Assembly: GCA_973895155.1 (NCBI GenBank)
Contig: OZ316893.1
Location: 15,934,001 to 15,998,000, forward strand
Reading direction: 5' to 3'
DNA: 64,000 nt
Origin: Marsupella aquatica
Taxonomy: Eukaryota; Marchantiophyta
The notes under the pieces are model-generated. The model ran no database searches, had not been told where the DNA came from, and worked only from the letters and a program-made list of their open reading frames with translations. This document shows, one piece after another, positions 33,566-43,225 of this stretch (position 1 is the stretch's first letter; each line of letters opens with the position of its first letter). The translations under genes and the position numbers were made by a program.

Positions 33566-34875
33566 TTATGTCTTTAAAGCTGAGAAGGTTTCTCGTTGCT
33601 TGGGGGCATAAATCACTGATGTGATGTTGATTATTGTTCCTTCTGGGAGAACTACTGTGGCTTTGCCATGACCCTCCTCTATTTGATGTGGTCCCATGAT
33701 AGTTGTTATTTTCCTTTGTGAAGGGGTGATTTCATGGAAATATTTACTATCCCGAAGGATAGTGTGGGTTGTGCCGCTGTCGACAATGCATAAATCTGGA
33801 TCTTCAATATTTAATGATGAATCCAGCATATGTATTTCTGGTATAATCTCTAGTGACTCCAAATAAGCCCCATGAGCTTTGAATTGCGATTCATCCAAGC
33901 TCTTCTTATAAAGTAGAACTAGGTGGCTAGGTGCATGGCATACCTTTTTGGTGCGCCCTTTAGTTCCGCACCTGTTGCATGTAATGGGATGCTCTTGTTT
34001 ATAACTTGAGGTAGGTCTTTGTCGCTCCCAATTTTGTTGTTGATGATCCACTCTGTTACTCTTCCAATTGTTTCAATTTGCATTGTTCATTCTTCCACGA
34101 CCTCGTCCTCTATAGTTTGAACTGTTTCCACCTCTTTGGGAGAAATTACCTCTCCCTCTCATTGTTCCTCGGCCACGGTATGAACCTCTCCCCCTCGATG
34201 TGTATCCATTTGTATTTGTCATATTTGTTTCTGCTGTCATATCCTGTGTAACTAAGTTGGTTTCAGTTTTGGTTGGTACAGGAAGTGTTCCCGGAGGTCT
34301 CTCCTTTGCATTGTTCATAAGGAGGATGGAATTTTTCTCTGCTAAAAGCATATGAGCAATGAGCGCCAAGTATGTTGTAAATGCCATGTTCCTATACTGA
34401 TTTGAAATCACCAAGTTAGTTGGGTGAAATGTGGCCAATGTCTTCTCGATTTGCTGTTTATCACTGACTGGTTCTCCACACATTTGGAGTTCATTTGAGA
34501 TTCTAAACATCTCACTGTTGTATAAATCTACTGATTTGAAATCTTGTACTCGTAGAGTAACTCAAGGTTGTAGAGCATTTGGCAGATTAATTGTTACGTA
34601 GTGATATGCTCGAATCTTGATTTCAATGCATCCCAGAGTAATCTAGGATTGTATACAGTCTTATATTGGCGTTTGAGAGGATCGACTAAGTGATGTCTCA
34701 GTAGTACCAAGGCTTGTGCCTTTGTGTATTGATCCACACCGACATCTGTGTGTATGGCCTCTTCAATTCGTTTTGCTATGAGATGGACCTCCACATCTAT
34801 ATACCAATCATTGTAATTCTTACCATCTATTTGCAAAGCTAGAAATAGAAGTTTTTTGATGGAGTTCGATGTCAT
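33566..34875 (-). pseudogene. Copia 2 gag and protease
   Basis: Gag begins MTSNSIKKLLFLALQIDGKN with YNDWYIDVEVHL, the usual Copia gag opening. Stops after HITT (34.59 kb) and near 34.53 kb interrupt it. The continuation has Arg/Gly repeats (SRGRGSYRGRGTMRGRG) typical of gag RNA-binding tails, and a knuckle CNRCGTKGRTKKVC in which the His of CCHC reads Arg. The protease site is LCIVDSGTTHTILRD (33.79 kb), followed by the flap region, ending at 33566. Confidence 0.85.
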
Positions 34876-35124
34876 TCTCGTATCAAGAATGTCTAATTGT
34901 TTTTCGAATGGATGTTTGGGTAGTGGTTCTCAATGTGTATCAAATTGATGTATGTTATCAAATCTATTTTGTGAATCATCCCCGTTATCATTCCCTAAGG
35001 GTACGATGTTTTTACTGAAGAAATAGCCTGCATACGTTGCCCAAATGTTGACAAATCTGTATAACTGCCAAGTATAACCGCCTCTGACAATGAACGACCC
35101 CTTAAAAAAAATTTAAGAGCACTC

Positions 35125-35138
35125 TCGTGCTGATAACG
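35125..35138 (-). other. Copia 2 primer-binding site
   Basis: CGTTATCAGCACGA directly follows the 5' LTR on the minus strand. This form is familiar from other plant Copia elements and differs from the initiator-Met tRNA site of Copia 1. Confidence 0.65.
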
Positions 35139-35275
35139 TGTTACAAACCTAATACACCAACAATGATATGATCTTCTATTCCAAGGAGAGAATATATACA
35201 TATGGTAACTCTGGTTGGAGTTAACCATGGGTTCTAACTATAGTTAGTATACCCAATCATAGTTAGCGTATAACA
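35139..35275 (-). repeat. Copia 2 LTR (5')
   Basis: Begins TGTTACAAACCTAATAC and ends GCGTATAACA, followed by the second CAAAA. Confidence 0.95.
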
Positions 35276-35280
35276 CAAAA

Positions 35281-36180
35281 CATACTAGATATGTTCCACT
35301 GACTTCTTCTGAGGATGCCCGTCATAAATTGATGTTGAGTGTTTGCTACCCAAAAACTGATCCCAGACCCAGGGCGGCTTTCGCAAGTTCCAATAGATTG
35401 TCAGTTGGGTTCATGCAAGCCGTAATGGAGATCCTTAGTTTGTCAAAGGACATTGTCATTGATTGGACTATTGGAGATGGAAGTGCTTTTGCCGCTAGGG
35501 AATACGCAGGGAGATTTGTTGTGGGTGTTGAAGATCGAGACATTCTTCATCCGTGTGCTCAAAAACATCTGGCAAATGTGTTGGATAGACATGCCCAGAA
35601 GTTGAAAGGGGCCGCAGATCCGAAGAAAGAGGACCCCAATGATGAAGGATCGGACGATGAGTTCACCATCCCAGGAGATGATCAAGGAGGACCTTCAGAT
35701 GAGAAGGATGAATTCCCGGATGAATTCAACCTGGAGTAAAGTACTTGGCCTTTGATGTAGAACTCCCTATTTGGTGTTTTTCTGTTATTTGTAGAATTTT
35801 TGGATGCGTAGTATTGATCCAATGCTGGTGATTTCTTCAGTGATAGGTGTTCGGATTGGTTTTCGGAGGAGAGATTCCGACTTCGAAAAGAAATCGAAGA
35901 TCATTTTCTTGTGACCCCTGAGAAGGGATTCACGCTTCCTTGCTATGCTGAAAAGTCTGAAAAGGAGGTTGATGAAGCGCCCGTCGTTTTGACTTGGGAG
36001 GGAAAAGGTCTGCAGTCAGTGAGGGGTGCTCGGAAAGCCCTTTACTGCCCTCGGTTCATAGATGATGAGGCTGGTACTGTAACCCAGTATGTTGACGATT
36101 CAGCTGAGGAGACTGATAGGGAGTCGAGTAGCGATCCTAGTAATTCCTCAGATGATTTGGAATCAGAGGATTCTCAATGA
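35281..36180 (+). pseudogene. ParB/DNA-methylase-like gene (paralog B), part 3: SAM-binding-like motif and acidic tail
   Basis: Excising the second Copia with one CAAAA copy restores KVPK-HTRYVPLTSSEDARH in frame. Then SVGFMQAVMEILSLSKDIVI, DWTIGDGSAFAAREYAGRFV and VGVEDRDILHPCAQKHL follow the order of motifs X, I and II of beta-class N4/N6 DNA methylases, whose usual form is (V/L)DPFAGSGTT...GRxxIGIE. Here DPFAGSG reads DWTIGDG. An acidic linker ends at a donor inside GGAGTAAAG. An intron of about 105 bp (GATTTCTTCAG acceptor, about 35841) joins to DDRCSDWFSEERFRLRKEIE, TPEKGFTLPCYAE and LTWEGKGLQSVRG, then an acidic Ser-rich tail with the stop at 36178-36180. This last exon matches the fragment at the window start. 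No break is seen in this part. Confidence 0.65.
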
Positions 36181-36701
36181 CTAATGGTCAATTTTAGATG
36201 CAATCTCTTTCGAGAACATATTTGTCATTACAAAGTTTTATTAAAGGTGGATTGTGAAAGCTTTTCTGAACTGGTTTTGTTGACATTGATGATGCCTTTT
36301 CATTCAGTTCAGTGTTGTGAAGATCTCAAGTTTCTGGGTTGTGGATATTTAAGTTTCTGCATTTCCCTTTCTCATAACTGTTTCACAATAAATTTATCCA
36401 CAATCTTACTTGGGAATCTGCCTCATCTACCCTGAAGGTACCCAGAAAGTTGCCTCGCTAGCCTGCCTGCCTGCCTCGCTAGCAAAACTCCTGTTTGCTC
36501 GCAACATAGAATACCTCCAAGCATGCCACTGAAAAAGTTGTGTCTATTTGAGTAGCAATGAAAAATGTTTGAGTATCAGAGTTTCCAGTTTATCTCTTGG
36601 TTGCCATGGTTATTATCTACAGATTCTCTTGCACTTCCGCTTCATGACACTATGAGGTTCCAGGAATTTTGTGTCGTGGTTACCATGGTTATTGTCTACA
36701 T

Positions 36702-36829
36702 GGTTTCTTACACTTTGACATCATGACACTGTATTCAGGGAATATCAGCCTAGAGAGCCTCGGTTTCTTACACTTTGACATCATGACACTGTATTCAGGG
36801 AATATCAGCCTAGAGAGCTCTCTAGGCTG
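36702..36829. repeat. 60-bp tandem duplication ending in a 24-bp palindrome
   Basis: GGTTTCTTACACTTTGACAT and what follows occurs at 36702 and again at 36762, identical through TATCAGCCTAGAGAGC. The second copy ends in a perfect 24-bp palindrome at 36806-36829 (half-site CAGCCTAGAGAG). Confidence 0.9.
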
Positions 36830-37143
36830 TGTGATAGGTCATTTGAGTTGAGACTCATGGGTGGGTCTAGAGTTCAAATATTGTGACTCATTGTTTTCTT
36901 TCAGGGGTTCTATGGGGTTTCACAGATTTTACCTAAATAAACTAAAATAAAAGAAGGTTTCGGGAACTGTAACATTCATGTGTATACTGTAAAACGTTTG
37001 TGTACATTCAAGCTTCCACTTCGATATTCCTACAGTAGTCGAAGGAGAGAAAAGCACCATGGTGGGTGGGCGAAGAAGATTACGAGAGCAAAAGGCGGAA
37101 TGTGCTTGCCGGGCTGAGGTTTATCGTTCAGTAGTAGTTGCAA

Positions 37144-37267
37144 GAGAATTAGCCGAGCGACGAAGCTTTGCCCTCGGCCAAGGAGAGCGTAGCAGAGCTG
37201 GGGTTGAGAATTAGCCGAGCGACGAAGCTTTGCCCTCGGCCAAGAAGAGCGTAGCAGGGCTGGGTTG
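37144..37267. repeat. 62-bp tandem duplication upstream of CLPR2
   Basis: GAGAATTAGCCGAGCGACGA starts at 37144 and 37206. The copies differ by only two or three bases (GGCCAAGG/GGCCAAGA, AGCAGAGC/AGCAGGGC). It lies about 1.1 kb before the first conserved CLPR2 exon. Confidence 0.9.
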
Positions 37268-38266
37268 CGACTCTATTATCGTTTCGTTGCAGCTGATATT
37301 GTTGGAGATGGCCGCGGTTCTCGGATCCGTTGCTGCGCGGCAGAATCCTGCAACCCAGGTGTGGATCTCGAGCGGAGGCCATAGCGAGCGCTCTTTGAGA
37401 GATTCGAGGACTGTCCGGTGCGGTTCCCCACTTTTTTCCGTTTCAGCTGGATTTCCGATGTACGTGTCTACTGTAGTAGAAGAGGTCATTCAAGTGAAGC
37501 TTTTCTGTGGTCTGCGTGACAATAATACGTAATCTAGAATGTATAGCGTTGTCATCTGTTTGGAGTGTATGGTTTTTTCCAGCATGAGGGTCGAGGACTG
37601 CTGATCGGGACTCGAACCTAGAATGTAATCGCACTAAAGGTGAGATTCATCCGGAGCTTCAATTCTTGTTTGGTGGTTTTTGGCAGTTGTTCTTCCACCC
37701 GAGAGCTGGCCTCTACGTCGACGTCAATTGCGAGCCACACCGGTCTAAGAACGCTTCGGAAAGGTACATCCCCTTACACAGGTCCTTGCATGGGATGGCA
37801 ATCTGATGCGCCGAGGGACACTTGTAAATGAACTTTTTTGTTGGTTTGGTTTGTGCTTTTGTTTTCAATGCTCAGATGGCAGGGCAGCTGTGGGGGGTTA
37901 AGGACCGTGAATAGGATTTAGGGTGCGGTATACTAGCTTTAAGATGATGCAGCAAATGGATGTCAAGCTTCGAATTCGCAAGTCTTCTCTAGCTCAGACA
38001 TTGAAGTTCTTTCGTTGCAAAGTAGGGTTAGGGTTCAAAGTTTTACTCATGGTGGAGGAGTCATTGCAGGTTGCCTACAGAATTTTCGGGCTTCGGTTTC
38101 CTTCCACGAGAAAGTGCAGAATTCACTTAACGCAAGGTTTTGGCTCAGATTCCACCAGTTTTCGATTTTGCAAGCTGATACGGCCGCTCCTAGTCTGTCT
38201 GGATTCTCCAGGCTGTTCCTGTTAGTGAGTTAGTATTGCTGATCTAGTGCTCACATTCTTTAGCAG

Positions 38267-40216
38267 GGCTTCGAGTGGAGCATGTCGTGCACAGGTGACT
38301 ATGATGCCTATTGGTACTCCTAAGGTCCCCTACAGGACTCCTCAAGAGGGAGGGTGGCAATGGGTGGACATCTGGAATGTTCTTGTAAGGGCTGTCTACC
38401 AACTCTATTTTGTTACTTGCTCTTTGGTTTTCCCTAGTTCACTTGGACATGCTGGTTGGGATATGAGAAAATGACAGAATTATCTGTCCAATCTTGTTGA
38501 TATTCTTTGGTTGCTTGCAGTACCGTGAGAGAATCATTTTTATCGGACAATACATTGATGAGGAATTCGGTAACCAAATTCTAGCGACCATGCTCTACCT
38601 GGATAGCATTGACAACACAAAACCCTTGAATTTGTACCTCAACTGTCCCGGAGGAGATGTACGTGATTGTCATTCTGATTGTCGTCTATTAATTACTGTT
38701 GTAGCACGTCATTTAGTTAAACAGCTATTGTCGGAGATAGAGATAAGTGGACCTCGTTTTTCTCGTTGGACCCGGTTTATCATTCCATGGTCAAGCTGCC
38801 GTTGTTGATGTACCATCTCAGTTTCCGGCAAGCTATGAGTTCGCTGAAACCCTTGTTCAATGGTCTGTGGACAGCTTACACCGTGCATGTCAATATATGA
38901 CACCATGCATAGCATCAAGAGTCCGGTAGGGACACTGGCTCTGGGTTATGCTTACAACAATGCTGGATTAATTCTAAGTGCTGGGGAAAAGGTATCATCC
39001 CGTTAACTTTCCGTTGTTATCAGGTTCCTCAACAGGTCGCTTTCTGCAAAGCAAAATAATTAGAGTCATCCATATTTCAGAGCAGATGAGGTTTAAAGTT
39101 GTTGATCACTAGAGGTTATATTCCATTGGGATGAAGTCCGCATGGGACCTGTTTTTTACCTTTGAATTTTTTGGTATTGTCATGTGAGATATGGTGGTTA
39201 AGGCTTTGTTAGTTTATATTTCAAGGACTTTCTTGCTGTGGCGTTATTGATGGCGTCAGGGTTTGCGAGTAGCGATGCCGATGACAAGGATAGCGCTACA
39301 GTCACCTGCAGGGAGTGCACGTGGGCAGGTATAATTTAGTTGCCCATTTTTAATTGTTGTTTTCTCTTTGAGTTTCAGAGTTGAAGAAGTTTGAATAAAG
39401 TCAGCCCTACAGCAGCTTTCAGGAGGGCTGATAATACCTGGATCTCAGATACCTCTGATAGGATCTTGGTGGACTCAGCATGATTTTTGCTTTGCTGGTG
39501 GTGCAGGCTGATGATATCCAAAACGAGGCTAAGGAGTTGTCCCGAGTTCGAAATTATGTCTTCAACCAGGTGTCCAAAAACAGCGGGCAGCCACTGGAAA
39601 AAGTAAGTAAAAGCTATAATATATGAGAGGCCATTTCTGGTGAGCTCGTCACCTTGCTTGGGTGGACGAACCAGATGTCTGTTTGCGTGGTTGTCTACCT
39701 CTCATACAAGACGAATAGGGCCTCACGGTTTCCCGTCATATCTGAGCTGTCATTTTTCTAGGAAATTAAATATGCCAGTCGAACAAGTTCATGGAGGAAG
39801 AATTCTTTCTCGTAACAAAATTTATGCCCAGCAGTCTTGAAAGCTTATTTTTTCAAACTCTTGTCCCATGGCTAAGTAGTTTGAGTGGAAGGCAGTGGTA
39901 CCGGTTTATTCAAGTCAGTGTGTAGTTTACCTGTTTAGTTTTATGTCCTGACTGGTGCCCACCTGTGTCTAACTTAGAATCTTTGGAGTGGTTATATTAT
40001 TGATGGATGGCTCTTTTGGGTCCCAATACATTTTCGTATTGTTTGTTCATACATCTCATCATCGTTTTGGTGCAGGTGACAAAGGATCTAAGTCGCATCA
40101 AGCGCTTTAGCGCTCAAGAAGCACTAGATTATGGCCTTATTGACCGAATTGTTCGTCCACGGAGGATAAAGCCTGACGCCAAGAGGCAGCAAACCGCAGG
40201 TGTTGGACTGGGCTAA
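38267..40216 (+). CDS. CLPR2: ClpR2, non-catalytic subunit of the plastid Clp protease
   Basis: Six conserved exons with GT-AG introns: about 38267-38384, 38521-38658, 38875-38991, 39260-39328, 39507-39602 and 40076-40216. They encode [20 protein letters not shown] (38300), [105 protein letters not shown] and [20 protein letters not shown], ending IVRPRRI...GVGLG. The match to land-plant ClpR2 extends along the whole mature protein. The ClpP catalytic Ser and His positions are lost (Asn in YAYNNAG, Leu-Gln in IALQSP), as in ClpR proteins, which build the plastid ClpPR ring without cutting. The upstream exon(s) encoding the transit peptide are not resolved. No stop or shift interrupts the six exons. 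Confidence 0.93.
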
Positions 40217-42258
40217 AGTAAGTCTTACCACCCAAAATGAGTTGATGACCCATACCTCTCGTTTGTCTGTTAGTATTGTGAACCTAAATTGGAAGATCTG
40301 CTGCACAAATAGCAACACTTGCAAATAAGTTTCTATTTTGTTGCCTTTTCAGGACAGTAGACATGATATTGTCAATGTCGTTCTCTTTGGATGAGTTGGT
40401 GGAAATGACTTAGGGGAGGCTTACATAACTCGGGGGCACAAATCGTCACTGTTCACCCATGACAAAAGTGAGGTCCATTGCATACACTAAAGTTAACCTG
40501 TTTGAGCCAAAATGTCTCAGGTTTAGAGAAAATAAACGCAAAGTCCTGAAATAGGAAGGAACCAAACGGTCCATCCTTTTGACCACCTCAATAGGAGGTC
40601 TAGGTTCTTGACCAAAAAAGCACTGCCACATCAGCAAAGAAAGATCCGCCCTCACAACCAGACTGTGCCCCAAGTTCATGTAACGTGAAGTCTGTCTTGC
40701 TCCCACATTTGATTACAACTCAGTCATAGATGTGAAAAAGAGACCACCCCCTAGTTCTTACACTCCAAATAAAGTTGTCAATGTCCATTTGGATAGGGCG
40801 TACAGTTTGAGCACCTGATGTGCAAAATGCTGTGTCTTCCCCATAATACCTCAACGATCTTTATATACCATTGATATTGATATTGTATATTTGCAGGAGG
40901 AAGTGCAGAAGTTACTTAGTTTGTTCTAGTGAGTATGAACTATAGAAGCTGTAAGAACGTCAGACAACTCTTCGTTTTATCCAGCTTACAATGACATCAG
41001 GAACGAATTTAGTGCCTATAGGCACTATGCACATTGACGTGAGGTCACTGTGTAGCCCAAGTAAAATGTTCGTAGGTACTTTGTATTCATTAGCAGGTCA
41101 AAATTTGATACCCAAGATTTTGGGTAATGGGGTGCAATGTTGTAAATCTGTAGAAGTTAAAGAAGATTGTCCCAAGTTGGAAGGGTTCGTGGTCCGAATT
41201 ATCTTAATTACATACTACCTGAAGTTTCATCTTACGGTCCTCAGTTTCCCTTGCGCTCGCTAGGGTTGTATTGCTTATGGTGATAAACATATCAGTAACA
41301 GGGAACTTAAAGGGTGCTGGGCGGAAGCAACTCTTTTGGTGAGTCAAATTGTCGTTAAGCTTATTAATTTTATGACCCGGATCTGGCATGAATATATATA
41401 TCTAGCAATTATTAAATCTAATGGGGTGAGACAACAATTGGCTTCTTTACTAGCTGTCACAACAGTTTGGAGCTCTGGTTGGCCATCTAGTTCCAATCAC
41501 CCTTCTGCGAAATCTTGTACATGGCTAATCCCGTGGAGAAACACGAATCCGTGATCACACTGTTAGCAACCTCCAAAATCAACACACCACATGGATTGAT
41601 CTCAGCTGATTGAGAGAAGAAAGTGACACAGTTTCCTACCTGATGGGGATACAGATCTGAAGTGAATTTGAAGAGGACCAGTGAAGATCTATTCGCGAGA
41701 GATTGATCCCAGACAGGCTTCGAATAACAGATCCGAGATACTGGACGAAGCAATCAAGATTGCTGCCAAACAGTTCTCTGATAATTATTCCCAGGAAACA
41801 ATTCGTTCCTGTCAGTACTGACTTGAGACAGACTCCGCTCTCGAATGCGCTTCGCGTTGTTCATCACTGAAGGCACTGCGACAAAGGGTCGATCATCAAA
41901 CGGGACCAACGTGCTCTCACAGGTCATTCCCTTGCTCTTTGCGAACATTAGAATGCAGTGAACATTATAGCTACCCCACCAGCCACGATCTGTGGAGTTC
42001 TACTGGCTCTCCCAAAATATTGAGTTCCAGGATCAAAGAATTCACTCCGACTCTTTGAAGGCAGGATTTCGAGTTGGGAAATTGAACATGGATTCCTGGC
42101 CGACAGAGCTTCTTAAAAAAATTCGGACTCGAGCTTTCAGAACTTTGAAGTTTCGCCCTTGACACCTTTAGTAGGTCTCACAGCAGAGTCCACTTCCAGT
42201 TCTGCTTATGTACCAAATTCTACCTGGAACTTCCGGAATCTATGGAGGATGTAAATCC
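40217..42258. other. Intergenic region, no gene seen
   Basis: Presumed CLPR2 3' region followed by unremarkable mixed sequence. Short ORFs on both strands show no domain. CTCGCTAGGG at 41256-41265 is a partial copy of the GCTAGCGA motif. Confidence 0.45.
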
Positions 42259-43217
42259 ACCATGAGTTAAATTTATGTCAAGTTAATGCACCCCGATTTT
42301 CTCAGGGCACCGTACACTGCCCGTCTCAGTCCTGGAACAACCGTCTCAGTCCTGCCTGTTCCAGTTCAAGTTTACTAGAACAAAAACAAATACTCTAACA
42401 TTTTGTCACACATTCCGGTCACATCAACTTTGTGCCATCTACTTTGGGTTTATGTCTTGGCACCCTTCAATTTTGGTTACGTGCTCTGGCCCGATCGACT
42501 TTGACCAGAACATAAACCAAGGCTCTATTAATTGTGACTCTCAATCAAGGTATTAGGTTCCCTTTGAACACTTGGATTCTATTATAAAATAGGTATAACT
42601 CCATTGGAAAAAATGTTGTGAGAACATAAACCATGACTCCATAGAAAAGAAGCATTTGGCAAAACATCAACCAAGAACATCAACCAAGACTCTATCAATC
42701 CACTCTTAACCAAAATACTAGGCTCTGCCTAAACACTTATACTATGTTACCAAGCAAGCATGATTCAGTTGGAAAGAAGTGTTGTCAAAACATAAATCAC
42801 AACTCCATAGAGAATAAGTATTTGGCATAACATAAACCAAGACTCTATCAAGCATGACTCTTAACCAAAGTACTAGGTTTCCCTTTACATTTAGACTCTG
42901 TTACAAAGCAAGTATGACTATGTTGGAAAGAAGTGTTGCCAGAACATAAACCACGACTCCACAAGGAAGAAGTCAATGACACAAAGTCGATTGGGTCGGA
43001 GCACGTAACCAAAAGTGAAGGGTGCCAAGACATAAACCCAAAGTTGATGGCACAAAGTTGATCGGGCCGGAACGCGTGACAAAATGTTAGAGTATTGGTT
43101 TATGTTCTGGTAAACTCGGGCCGGAGCAGGCAACAACATTGGGGACTGGGACGGGCAATGTAAGGTGCCCCGGTAGAGTGGGGGCAAATTAACTTGACGT
43201 AGATTTAACTTGCGGTC
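42259..43217. mobile_element. Fold-back/MITE-like element with long inverted repeats
   Basis: The outer ~250 bp of each side are inverted copies. Examples are GTCAAGTTAA (42278) against TTAACTTGAC (43190), TGGGTTTATGTCTTGGCACC (42447) against its complement near 43022, and CCGATCGACTTTG against CAAAGTCGATTGG. GTAAATCC lies on both sides (42251-42258 and 43218-43225), an 8-bp target duplication. This would fit hAT-type or Mutator-type origin. There is no coding capacity. The centre holds about three ~160-bp degenerate tandem repeats. Confidence 0.8.
42515..42970. repeat. About three ~160-bp degenerate tandem repeats inside the fold-back element
   Basis: The series AACCAAG(A/G)CTCTAT, ACTCTTAACCAAA, TACTAGG, GTTGGAAAGAAGTGTTG, ACATAAACCA(T/C)GACTCCA recurs with starts near 42515, 42675 and 42836. 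Confidence 0.7.
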
Positions 43218-43225
43218 GTAAATCC

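Larger units (their letters stand above)
29568..35275 (-). mobile_element. Copia LTR retrotransposon 2, 5,708 bp, inserted in the same gene
   Basis: Short LTRs (137/138 bp, TGTTACAAACC...GTATAACA) bound the element, and CAAAA at 29563-29567 and 35276-35280 is the target duplication. Coding is on the minus strand, again antisense to the host gene. The order gag, protease, integrase, RT, RNase H is Copia. Pol is held in two long frames with a single break between them (31.68 kb), so this copy is better preserved than Copia 1. Confidence 0.95.
36181..38266. other. Intergenic region with two short tandem duplications, and the unresolved 5' end of CLPR2
   Basis: This contains the palindromic GCTAGC clusters (36457-36483), the 60-bp and 62-bp duplications listed separately, and the likely promoter and first exon(s) of CLPR2. 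Plausible donor and acceptor sites exist (AAAG|GTACAT near 37763; CCT|GTTAGT near 38220), but no unique in-frame ATG could be chosen. Confidence 0.5.

Noticed and set aside
37640-37831. Candidate transit-peptide exon for CLPR2
   Set aside because: It is Ser/Thr-rich and has a possible donor, but there is no ATG in frame and no proven join to the conserved exons.
38494-40216. Reading this gene as catalytic ClpP
   Set aside because: The Ser and His of the active site are replaced, and the overall match is to ClpR2.
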